Shown in pieces: positions 34,457 through 42,063 of a DNA stretch of 64,000 bases (position 1 is its first letter; each line of letters begins with the position of its first letter). The stretch spans positions 1 through 64,000 of the forward strand of contig NZ_JANFYZ010000008.1 in the NCBI RefSeq assembly GCF_024460775.1, in the 5' to 3' direction. Below the pieces are notes generated by a model. That model was given only the letters and a program-made list of their open reading frames with translations, did no database searches and had not been told where the DNA came from. The DNA comes from Desulfovibrio desulfuricans (lineage in GTDB: Bacteria > Desulfobacterota > Desulfovibrionia > Desulfovibrionales > Desulfovibrionaceae). The position numbers were made by a program, and so were the translations under genes.

Positions 34457-35648
34457 CTTCCCGGCATTTCCAGTTGATGGAGCGACCCCACAAAAGCAGG
34501 AGCAGCACGCACACGCTGCTAAGCGCCAGCGCCGGAGCAAAGCCGCCCAAGTATTCGCGCACCACGCCCAGCAGCAGAATCAGGCCCACATTCACGCAGT
34601 TGGCAAGCATGGACATGAAGCCGATGCCTGTTGCCGTATGGCTGGCCCCAGCGGCCTCAATGGTCAGGGTAAAAACAGAAGCATAGGTGCCGCCGCAGCA
34701 CACGGCCAAGGCAAAGGCGCAGGCCAGCAACATCCATGTGCTGCCAGCCAGAGCAAGAAGCAGATAAAAAAGCCCGATGCCGAGCACAAGGGCCACAAGA
34801 AGTTTCTGCTTGGGCAGGGCGCGGCCAAGTTCGCCGCCTGCAATCCGCGCCATTGTGCCTGCCAGCAGAACAAGACTTGTGGGCAAGGCCCAGGCTTCTG
34901 CGTTGCTGCTGCCTGCAACGGCCCCAGAACTGGCGCTGTCCGCCAGCATCACGGAAAGCCAGTTGCCCAGAGCCGTTATGGTGCCGAAAGAAAATCCGTG
35001 GCAGCAACCGATAAACCACAGCCGCCTGTTGCGCGCCACCTGCCCCAGCACGCGCAGCACATTGCCCGCAGAGGTCGGTTCTGTTCTGGTTTCCCGGCGC
35101 AGCGGCGCAAGGGGCGGGCACAGGAGCGAAGCCAGCAAGGCCACGGACATAAGGCCCCCCAGAATATAGGCTGCCGCCCAGCCGCTTTCGCCAAAATATG
35201 GCAGCACGATAAAGGGAACCATTGTTCCCAGGCTGAATGCAGCGCCCTGCAAACCTTGCGCTCGGCTCATGAATGCCGGGGGGCACAGGGTCTTGACGGC
35301 GGAAACCATTGAAAGAAACAGCAATCCCGTAGCCAGCCCGATGAGCATGCGCATACACACGGCCAGAACCATGTTGTGCGGCAGGAGCAATGGCACAAAG
35401 CCGCCAGCGGCGCACAAAAGAGCCGAGAGCGCCAGTGTGCGCAGCGTACCCAACCTGTCCACCACAAGGCCCGCAGGAACCTGCACCAGCGTGTGCGCCC
35501 AAAAGGGCGCGCTGAGAAAAACACCAAGGCCTGCGTAATTGAGGCTGAAAAGACTCCTGAACTGCTCCGCCACGGCGGATACGTTCAGAAACATAAAGCC
35601 CATGCCCATACAGCCCAGAGCAGGAAGCCAGTAATAAACGGGAACCAT
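34452..35648 (-). CDS. MFS transporter of unknown substrate
   Basis: A 398-residue protein with 12 hydrophobic helices, Asp-Arg-Leu-Gly (family loop after helix 2) and Arg-Met-Leu-Ile-Gly in helix 4. AAGGA precedes the ATG at 35648. Length and helix count fit a 12-helix MFS carrier; the substrate cannot be told. It ends at the shared terminator and lies downstream of copA on the same strand, with a terminator between. Confidence 0.83.
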   Translation of the reverse strand: MVPVYYWLPALGCMGMGFMFLNVSAVAEQFRSLFSLNYAGLGVFLSAPFWAHTLVQVPAGLVVDRLGTLRTLALSALLCAAGGFVPLLLPHNMVLAVCMRMLIGLATGLLFLSMVSAVKTLCPPAFMSRAQGLQGAAFSLGTMVPFIVLPYFGESGWAAAYILGGLMSVALLASLLCPPLAPLRRETRTEPTSAGNVLRVLGQVARNRRLWFIGCCHGFSFGTITALGNWLSVMLADSASSGAVAGSSNAEAWALPTSLVLLAGTMARIAGGELGRALPKQKLLVALVLGIGLFYLLLALAGSTWMLLACAFALAVCCGGTYASVFTLTIEAAGASHTATGIGFMSMLANCVNVGLILLLGVVREYLGGFAPALALSSVCVLLLLLWGRSINWKCREE

Positions 35649-35723
35649 GCAGCGTCCTTGCCGCGAAACAGACGCGGGCGGGTTTGCCCTCGGTCAAACA
35701 GCTATTTCAGGCGGTAACAGTTC

Positions 35724-35761
35724 TAAAAAAAAACGGTTGCGCCCCAATGGAACGCAACCGT
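35724..35761 (-). terminator. Terminator of copA
   Basis: A 9-bp stem (35733-35741 with 35753-35761) followed on the minus strand by nine T. Confidence 0.88.
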
Positions 35762-35814
35762 GTGGATGTATACCTCTCAACGCTGATCCGCAATGCCTGA
35801 AACAGGGGCCTCGC

Positions 35815-38148
35815 CTAGCGCATGATCTTGAAGAAACGCAGCCGCAGAGCGTTGGTGACTACGGAAACGGAAGAAAGCGCCATGGCCGTGCCCGCCAGCA
35901 TGGGCGAAAGCATGGGGCCGCCAAAAGCATGCAACAGGCCTGCCGCCACAGGCAGGCCGAGCACGTTGTAGCCGAATGCCCAAAAGAGATTCTGGCGGAT
36001 GTTGCGCATGGTCGCGCGCGAGAGCGCCAGAGCCGTGAGCACGGCCTCCATGCCGTCCCGCATGAGCACGATATCGCCCGCCTCGGCGCTCACGTCCACG
36101 CCCGTGCCCACTGCCATGCCCACATTGGCGGCAGCCAGAGCCGGGGCATCGTTGATGCCGTCGCCCACCATGCCCACCACATGGCCTTCATCCTGCATTC
36201 GCCGCACATAGGCGGCCTTGTCTGCGGGCAGCAGGCCAGCGGCAATTTCCTCCACGCCTGCCAGCGCTGCCACGGCTTTTGCCGTGCGCTCGTTGTCGCC
36301 TGTCAGCATGACCACGCGCACGCCCATGCCGCGCAGGGCTGCTACCACTGAGGCTGATTCGGGCCGCAGGGCATCCGCAAGGGCCAGAATACCCGCAAGG
36401 CTGGTGCTGCCATTCTTTTCAAGAGCCAGCAGCAAGGGAGTCTGCCCCGCCTCGGCCAACAGGGCCAGCTTTTGCTGCGCTTCTTCCGACACGACGAGCC
36501 CGCGCTCAGTCATGAATGTTCTGTTGCCCACGGCAAGGCCGTAGTCCACGCCATCCAGCTTCACCCGGCCCGAAATACCCATGCCGGGCGCTACCTGCAC
36601 ATCATCCACGGGCAGTGATGCGAGATTGCGCTCCCTTGCTGCGCCCATAATGGCCAGTGCCAGCGGATGCTCGGAGCGCGCCTCCAGCGAGGCTGCCATG
36701 CCCAGCAACGTTTTTTCGTCCATGCCCTCCGGAGCATCCAGCAGTGTCACGCCTGTCAGCACGGGTTTGCCCGTGGTGAGGGTGCCTGTTTTGTCCACGG
36801 CCAGCACGCTGATATGCCCGGCCTGCTCCAGGGCAGCGCCGTTCTTGATGAGCACGCCAAGCTGCGCGCCCCGCCCCGTGCCCACCATGATGGACATGGG
36901 CGTGGCAAGACCCATGGCGCAAGGGCAGGCCATGACCAGCACAGCCACAAAAATCGTCAGCGGCGTTGTTATGGGTTCAGAGCTGAACACAAGCCATGCA
37001 AGGGCCGCCACAAGGGCAATGACCATGACGGCGGGCACAAAATAAAAGCTTACCCTGTCGGCCAGCCGGGCGATGGGGGCCTTGCTGCCCTGAGCCTCGC
37101 GCACCAGTCGTATGATGCGGGCAAGACGGGTGTTGCCGCCCACGGCGTCAGCCACAAATGTCAGCGAGCCTTCGCCGTTTACGCTGCCCGCCGCCAGCTT
37201 GTCCCCCGGCCCGATGGGTACCGGGATGGATTCACCCGTGAGCAGCGACAGATCAACAGCGCTTTTGCCGGTCAGCACGGTACCGTCAACGGGCACACGC
37301 CCGCCAGGACGCAGCAAAAGATGATCTCCCACGCGCACCTGTGCCAGAGGAGTTTCTTCCGGCGCTGCGGCGGCATCGTCAGGGTTGAGCCGCAGGGCCG
37401 TTTCCGGCGTCAGGCTCATGAGCGCGCCCATGGCATCGCCAGCGCGACGCTTGGCAACGGCCTCCAGATACTGGCCGAATTCGATCATGGTCAGCAGCAC
37501 CGCGCAGGATTCATAATAGAGGTTCATGGCGCGGGTCATGGGTTCGCTGCCGGCAAGCCCCAGCAGGGTGTTGCCAAGGCTGAACAAAAAGGCCGCGCCC
37601 GTGCCCACGGCCACAAGGCTGTCCATGGCCGGGGCCTTGCGCAGGAGGGCCTTGATGCCGTCCACATAGAAATGGCGGCCCAGCCACACCACGGGCAAGG
37701 TGAGTACAAGCTGCGCCAGCATGAAGGCGCGTGGCGAAAGGTGCGGATCAAGCGCCTGCGGCAATGGCAGGCCGAGCATATGCCCCATGGAGATAACAAG
37801 CAGAGGTACGGCAAAGGCAACCATGGGCAGCAGACGACGCAAACGGGCCTGAATGTCAGCCGCAGCCCTGGCCTTACCTTCTTCAAACTGGCGCGCGGCG
37901 TCATCGTCCGCAGCGGGAGCCGCACTGAACCCAAGGGAGGCCACGCGCTCCATTATCCTTTGCTGCAAGTCGCTGTCCTGCCCGTCGCCGGGCCACACTT
38001 CCGCACTGGCGGCAGCAAGGTTCACGCTGATTTTTTCCACCCCTTCCATGCGGCCCACTACCCGCTCAATGCGCGAGGAGCAGGCGGCGCAGTGCATGCC
38101 GCTGATGTCAAAACGCAAAGGGCAGGCTTTATCCGTAGTTGTACTCAT
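35815..38148 (-). CDS. copA: Copper-exporting P1B ATPase
   Basis: A 777-residue pump: N-terminal heavy-metal domain with Gly-Met-His-Cys-Ala-Ala-Cys (Cys20/Cys23), eight membrane helices, Thr-Gly-Glu-Ser actuator motif, Cys-Pro-Cys in helix 6 (class IB-1, Cu+), Asp-Lys-Thr-Gly-Thr phosphorylation site and Gly-Asp-Gly-Ile-Asn-Asp hinge. GTGGAG precedes the ATG at 38148; an in-frame ATG at 38166 lacks such a site. It is divergent from a small metal chaperone 80 bases away. No CueR or CopY-type regulator is adjacent. Confidence 0.95.
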   Translation of the reverse strand: MSTTTDKACPLRFDISGMHCAACSSRIERVVGRMEGVEKISVNLAAASAEVWPGDGQDSDLQQRIMERVASLGFSAAPAADDDAARQFEEGKARAAADIQARLRRLLPMVAFAVPLLVISMGHMLGLPLPQALDPHLSPRAFMLAQLVLTLPVVWLGRHFYVDGIKALLRKAPAMDSLVAVGTGAAFLFSLGNTLLGLAGSEPMTRAMNLYYESCAVLLTMIEFGQYLEAVAKRRAGDAMGALMSLTPETALRLNPDDAAAAPEETPLAQVRVGDHLLLRPGGRVPVDGTVLTGKSAVDLSLLTGESIPVPIGPGDKLAAGSVNGEGSLTFVADAVGGNTRLARIIRLVREAQGSKAPIARLADRVSFYFVPAVMVIALVAALAWLVFSSEPITTPLTIFVAVLVMACPCAMGLATPMSIMVGTGRGAQLGVLIKNGAALEQAGHISVLAVDKTGTLTTGKPVLTGVTLLDAPEGMDEKTLLGMAASLEARSEHPLALAIMGAARERNLASLPVDDVQVAPGMGISGRVKLDGVDYGLAVGNRTFMTERGLVVSEEAQQKLALLAEAGQTPLLLALEKNGSTSLAGILALADALRPESASVVAALRGMGVRVVMLTGDNERTAKAVAALAGVEEIAAGLLPADKAAYVRRMQDEGHVVGMVGDGINDAPALAAANVGMAVGTGVDVSAEAGDIVLMRDGMEAVLTALALSRATMRNIRQNLFWAFGYNVLGLPVAAGLLHAFGGPMLSPMLAGTAMALSSVSVVTNALRLRFFKIMR

Positions 38149-38228
38149 GGGTTCTCCACTTGTCATTCCGTATGGCGGCGAGTAAGCTGTAGATGAAAAT
38201 GAAAACTCATTCCTGCATGGAGGATATG

Positions 38229-38426
38229 ATGAAAACCCTGAAAGTCAATGGCATGCGTTGCGACCACTGCAAGGCCGCTGTAGAAGAAGCTGCGGCAAAG
38301 ATATCTGGCGTTGCCAATCCCCAGGTCAGCCTTGAGGATAAAGAACTGCGCTTTGAAGAAAGCGGGCCGGTGGATTTGCAGGCCTTGAAGACAGCCATCA
38401 GCAACATTGGTTTTGACCCGGAATAA
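38229..38426 (+). CDS. CopZ-like heavy-metal chaperone
   Basis: A 65-residue single heavy-metal domain with Gly-Met-Arg-Cys-Asp-His-Cys (the metal pair Cys12/Cys15 by this numbering) and a C-terminal Ile-Gly-Phe-Asp. GGAGG at 38219-38223 sets the start at 38229; 38193 and 38226 are in-frame alternatives. It should hand Cu+ to the divergently encoded pump. Confidence 0.9.
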   Translation: MKTLKVNGMRCDHCKAAVEEAAAKISGVANPQVSLEDKELRFEESGPVDLQALKTAISNIGFDPE

Positions 38427-38437
38427 GCTCATGAATC

Positions 38438-38453
38438 TGTGACAACCATCACA
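38438..38453. promoter_or_regulatory. Crp/Fnr-type site TGTGA-N6-TCACA
   Basis: A perfect 5+5 palindrome (38438-38442 and 38449-38453), extended by C/G one base out. It lies 12 bases past the chaperone gene and 270 bases before the M99 gene. The same consensus occurs upstream of a Crp/Fnr gene at 51147-51162. Confidence 0.55.
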
Positions 38454-38468
38454 GAACTACACCTTCAT

Positions 38469-38522
38469 GGCGCGCTGCCCGATTGCAGGTTTTCAGACCA
38501 TGCACGGCAGCGCGCCTTTGTT
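38469..38522 (+). terminator. Hairpin after the metal-chaperone gene
   Basis: An 11-bp GC-rich stem (38469-38479 with 38506-38516), 26-base loop, then TTTGTTT. Likely terminator of the chaperone gene. The stretch 38427-38724 holds no supported gene. Confidence 0.5.
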
Positions 38523-38724
38523 TCATGCTGCCACCAGTGGTGTTTTTTACAGACGCCGTTCAGGCAAGGGCGCACAAGACTTCTCATGACATCACGCTGC
38601 CAGGTGACCCTGCCTTGCGCGTCCAGAGTCCGTTCATCTTGCCGTTTTCTGCCGAATAGCGTAGTTCTTGGCAGGTAAATACGGTCACTGATCCACTGCA
38701 CCTTCAGCGCGAAACACCACAGGC

Positions 38725-40290
38725 ATGCTAATACAAACCACTCGCATCATCGGCATATTTTGCGCGGGCAAGGGCTGTTTTCAAGCCCTTCTGTTCTTTT
38801 TCCTGTGCTGTTTTTTCGTGGCTGCTCCCTCAGTGGCGGCACCCGGCAACTTTGCGCTGGACTTTACAACTATCCGGCTGGGCGACGATGCGCAGGGGCT
38901 GACGCAGGCCATCCCCGCAATTGTACGCCCTGACAGAAGTGATACTGTAACCGCCAGTGCAGATGCAGCCGCTCAGCTGGCGGCTCCGGCTTCGCCAGTG
39001 GTGCTGGTGGTTGGCGGCATTCAGGGTGATGAACCTGGCGGATTTTCTGCCGCGACTCTGCTGACCACACACTACACCATTCGCAAAGGCGTGTTGTGGG
39101 TTGTGCCAAACCTCAATTTCCCAAGTATTATCAAAAGGTCACGCGGGCTGCACGGCGACATGAACCGCAAGTTTGCCAAACTTGACGACCACGACCCAGA
39201 ATTTGGCACCGTGCGCCGCATTCAGGAACTCATAAGCCACCCCCGCGTGGGGCTGGTGCTCAACCTGCACGATGGCAGCGGGTATTACCGCCCCACCTTT
39301 GAGGACAAGCTGCGCAATCCCAACCGTTGGGGGCAGTCTGTGATCATTGACCAGGAAGCGCTTGACGGCGTGTTCATGGGGGCACTGGGAAATGAAGCCC
39401 GGCAGGCCGCAGAATCGGCCAACAGCAAGCTGCTCTCCCCGCAGCATGCCTTGCACGTGCACAATACCAGAACTGCCGAGGGCGATCACGAGATGGACAG
39501 AAGCCTCTCGTACTACGCTGTACGGCAGGGAAAGGCAGCCTTTGGGCTTGAAGCAAGCAAGGAATTTCCTGTTGAAGTGCGGGCATATTACCACCTGCTG
39601 ATGGTGGAATCGTTTCTTGCGCAGGCTGGGGTGGAATTTACACGCGGCTTTGCGCTTACCCCCGAGGGAGTGCGCGAAGCCCTGCTGGACAAGCTTGACG
39701 TCACCTTTGCCGACAACAAGGTTTTTTTGCCGCTGGAAGATGTGCGCCCGGCCATCAACCTGCTGCCGCTTTCCAAGGATGCTCCAGCACAGGCGGTCAC
39801 ATCCAAGCCCATCATGGCAGTGCTGCCCTGCGCCAAGGGCGAGGAAGGCCAGTACTGCGTGCACTATGGCAACCGCATGATCACTCTTATCCGCCCCGAC
39901 TGGCGCGAAATGGACCATAGCATCACAGGCATGCGGGTATTGGCTGACGGGCGCGAAACCGAGGCCCCCTTCGGGCAGGTGCTGGAAGTGAGCAAGAGCC
40001 TGCTCGTGCAGCCAACAGAAGGCTACAGAGTCAACGCCATCGGTTTTGACAGCGGCCGCAAGGACGAAAGCGGCGAGGTCATGGCTCTCAAAGATTTTCA
40101 GTCCCGCTTTTCCGTTGACCGCCAGGGCAGGCTGTATCGCGTTGAAGTATACAAAGACCAGCGTTTCAGCGGCATGTTTCTGGTGCGTTTTGGTTCAGGC
40201 AGCAACCGCCTGACAAGCAAGGAAACTCCGTCCATTCCCAAGGACAGACTGCCCGACAAACCGGGGCAGGAATCAAATCTGGGGTTCTGA
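38725..40290 (+). CDS. M99-family (Csd4/Pgp1-like) D,L-carboxypeptidase
   Basis: A 521-residue exported protein: signal peptide (Leu/Phe/Cys core, to about Ala39), then the M14-like catalytic domain with Gly-Gly-Ile-Gln100-Gly-Asp-Glu103 and Asn-Leu-His182-Asp-Gly-Ser-Gly, and Glu276 in Gly-Leu-Glu-Ala. In Csd4 of Helicobacter the zinc ligands are Gln, Glu and His, with Gln replacing the usual His; this pattern is the same. C-terminal beta domains follow. Such enzymes trim peptidoglycan tripeptides to dipeptides and control helical or curved shape. Gene start is not backed by a strong ribosome site. It is followed after 7 bases by gpsA. Confidence 0.83.
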   Translation: MLIQTTRIIGIFCAGKGCFQALLFFFLCCFFVAAPSVAAPGNFALDFTTIRLGDDAQGLTQAIPAIVRPDRSDTVTASADAAAQLAAPASPVVLVVGGIQGDEPGGFSAATLLTTHYTIRKGVLWVVPNLNFPSIIKRSRGLHGDMNRKFAKLDDHDPEFGTVRRIQELISHPRVGLVLNLHDGSGYYRPTFEDKLRNPNRWGQSVIIDQEALDGVFMGALGNEARQAAESANSKLLSPQHALHVHNTRTAEGDHEMDRSLSYYAVRQGKAAFGLEASKEFPVEVRAYYHLLMVESFLAQAGVEFTRGFALTPEGVREALLDKLDVTFADNKVFLPLEDVRPAINLLPLSKDAPAQAVTSKPIMAVLPCAKGEEGQYCVHYGNRMITLIRPDWREMDHSITGMRVLADGRETEAPFGQVLEVSKSLLVQPTEGYRVNAIGFDSGRKDESGEVMALKDFQSRFSVDRQGRLYRVEVYKDQRFSGMFLVRFGSGSNRLTSKETPSIPKDRLPDKPGQESNLGF

Positions 40291-40297
40291 GCCTACC

Positions 40298-41293
40298 ATG
40301 TCCAATCCTGAAATCTGCGTTGCTGGCGGCGGGAGCTGGGGCACGGCCCTGGCGCACCTGCTGGCGGGAAACGGCTACAAGACCTGCCTCTGGCTGCGCG
40401 ATGCCGCAGTGGCCGAGGCTGTGCGCAACCGGCACGAAAACCCGCGCTATCTGCCGGGCTTTGCCCTGCATCCCAGCCTTGACGCTACCACTGACCCTGC
40501 CGCCATGGGGCGGGAAATCGTTGTGCTGGCGGTTCCCTGCCAGCAGTTGCGTGGCTGGCTTGCCGCCAACGCTGCCTTCTTTCGCAAAAACGTGGTGCTG
40601 GTAAATGCCGCCAAGGGCATTGAAACCACAAATCTCGCCACGTGCGCGGAGGTGACGGAACAGAGCCTTGGGCATCTTGCACCCCGCTACGCGACACTTT
40701 CCGGGCCATCTTTTGCTGCGGACGTTCTGCGCGGTCTGCCCACGGCCGTGGTTCTGGCTACGGCGGACGAGGCTCTGGGGCACCTGCTGCGACAGATATT
40801 TTCCGGCAGCGCTTTTCGCTGCTACTCCAGCACTGATGTGATGGGCGTTGAAATGGGCGGCGCGGTCAAAAATGTCATGGCCATAGCTGCTGGCGTTTGC
40901 GACGGCCTCGGCCTTGGGCACAACAGCCGCGCGGCGCTCATTACCCGTGGCCTTGCCGAAATGAGCCGTCTGGGAGTTGCCCGAGGGGCACAGCCGCATA
41001 CCTTCATGGGGCTTTCCGGCCTTGGCGACCTTACCCTCACCTGCACGGGCGACCTTTCGCGTAACCGCCAGGTAGGCCTGCGGCTAGGGCGCGGTGAAAA
41101 GCTTGAACATATCACGACCAGCCTTGGCATGGTGGCCGAAGGTGTTAAAACCACAGCCGCCATTCACGAGCTTGCCCGCAGGCTTGAAGTTGACGCGCCT
41201 CTTACAGACGCTGTGTACAGCATCCTGTATGAAGACAACGATCCTCAAGAGGTGCTACACAATCTTATGTCCCGCCGCCTGCGTGACGAATAG
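40298..41293 (+). CDS. gpsA: Glycerol-3-phosphate dehydrogenase (NAD(P)+)
   Basis: A 331-residue enzyme with the dinucleotide motif Gly-Gly-Gly-Ser-Trp-Gly-Thr-Ala at 10-17, Lys-Gly-Ile-Glu, Ser-Gly-Pro-Ser-Phe-Ala, and Gly-Leu-Ser-Gly-Leu-Gly-Asp-Leu. It makes sn-glycerol 3-phosphate for phospholipids in the cytoplasm. Weak ribosome site and 7-base spacing from the M99 gene suggest coupled translation. Confidence 0.95.
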   Translation: MSNPEICVAGGGSWGTALAHLLAGNGYKTCLWLRDAAVAEAVRNRHENPRYLPGFALHPSLDATTDPAAMGREIVVLAVPCQQLRGWLAANAAFFRKNVVLVNAAKGIETTNLATCAEVTEQSLGHLAPRYATLSGPSFAADVLRGLPTAVVLATADEALGHLLRQIFSGSAFRCYSSTDVMGVEMGGAVKNVMAIAAGVCDGLGLGHNSRAALITRGLAEMSRLGVARGAQPHTFMGLSGLGDLTLTCTGDLSRNRQVGLRLGRGEKLEHITTSLGMVAEGVKTTAAIHELARRLEVDAPLTDAVYSILYEDNDPQEVLHNLMSRRLRDE

Positions 41294-41336
41294 CGCAGTA
41301 CACTCCACATCAGCATTGCACCATTCCATATAACAT

Positions 41337-41366
41337 GCATTTTGCAGTGCAAAATGCTGTTTTCCT
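41337..41366 (+). terminator. Candidate gpsA terminator
   Basis: A perfect 10-bp inverted repeat (41337-41346 with 41348-41357) with a T-rich tract after it. Short loop forces opening of the innermost pairs. Confidence 0.5.
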
Positions 41367-41686
41367 TTTCTCTGATGCAGCAAGTTCTGGAGCTTTTCGG
41401 CAGCCGCAAGCCCGGCCCGAAGAGCGCTGCTTTTGCCCGCTCTACCCCCTCTTTTTTCCCCTTCAGAAAATTTTTTTCTTTTTTTTCACGGGTTCAAAAT
41501 TTTATTTCACATTTCTTGTGCTGCGCACACACTGGTAAAATAAATCACAAAAAAGGTGACTGCGCGCAATGGAATTGTTATCAATTTCGGCGCAATTTTA
41601 ACACGTTTTTTTAAATTTGTATTACTTCATTTTTTGCGCGATCACCCCCTTTTATCGATAGTTCAAAAAATCACATTTTAACGTGG

Positions 41687-41709
41687 CGTTGTCATTGAAT
41701 TTCACAACG
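41687..41709. promoter_or_regulatory. 23-base inverted repeat in the coo upstream region
   Basis: CGTTGT (41687-41692) and ACAACG (41704-41709), also matching at one inner A/T pair. The half-sites recall Crp/Fnr sites, but the gap is 7 bases between TTGTCA and TCACAA rather than 6. It is 355 bases before cooM. Candidate operator only. Confidence 0.35.
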
Positions 41710-41880
41710 TTGCACAATGCATTAGCGCTTTTTTGCACAATTTGTTTGTGTAATCAGTTAAATCAAGACTAACATACCGATTTCACAGCCTCTCAAAATC
41801 GCGCAAATAGCAAACCGTTTATTGCTCCCACCCTCACATTACCCATTTTGATACCATTTTTTGCAATCTACCTGTTCTTC

Positions 41881-41898
41881 TTGGAAGAGTTGTTGCTT
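41881..41898 (+). promoter_or_regulatory. Sigma-54-like promoter before cooM
   Basis: TTGGAAG-N5-TTGCT with GG (41883-41884) and GC (41895-41896) exactly 10 bases apart. The C-A after GG is replaced by A-A, so the match is partial. It would start a transcript about 157 bases before cooM. Confidence 0.5.
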
Positions 41899-41958
41899 GC
41901 AACGGTTTGCAAAGTGGGCTAAGCCAAAAAAACTTTTTAAGATCATTTTTTCACGACA

Positions 41959-41977
41959 TGGTATTGTGGTGATACCA
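41959..41977. promoter_or_regulatory. Inverted repeat in the presumed coo leader
   Basis: TGGTAT (41959-41964) and ATACCA (41972-41977) around 7 bases. It lies 87 bases before cooM. It does not match the TGTCR-N6-YGACA pattern of the CO sensor CooA. Confidence 0.35.
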
Positions 41978-42063
41978 CGATGCCATTTAGGAAGTGCGGC
42001 CCGGACTTGACCGGGTTGATCCGCCGGGTACATCCGAGAGACCCGCAAACCACGGGGCAAACT

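Larger units (their letters stand above)
41294..42063. other. 770-base AT-rich regulatory region upstream of cooM
   Basis: No ORF has coding character. Composition is far more A/T-rich than the rest of the window, especially 41450-41960, with many A and T runs. It holds the gpsA terminator, an inverted repeat (41687-41692 with 41704-41709), a sigma-54-like element at 41883-41896 and a second inverted repeat (41959-41977). Such curved DNA suits binding of activators or nucleoid proteins upstream of a heavily regulated operon. Confidence 0.7.

Noticed and set aside
38439-38701. Two small ORFs (79 codons plus strand, 78 codons minus strand) between the metal chaperone and M99 genes
   Set aside because: They overlap each other and a hairpin, with Arg/Cys/Trp-rich composition unlike neighbouring genes.
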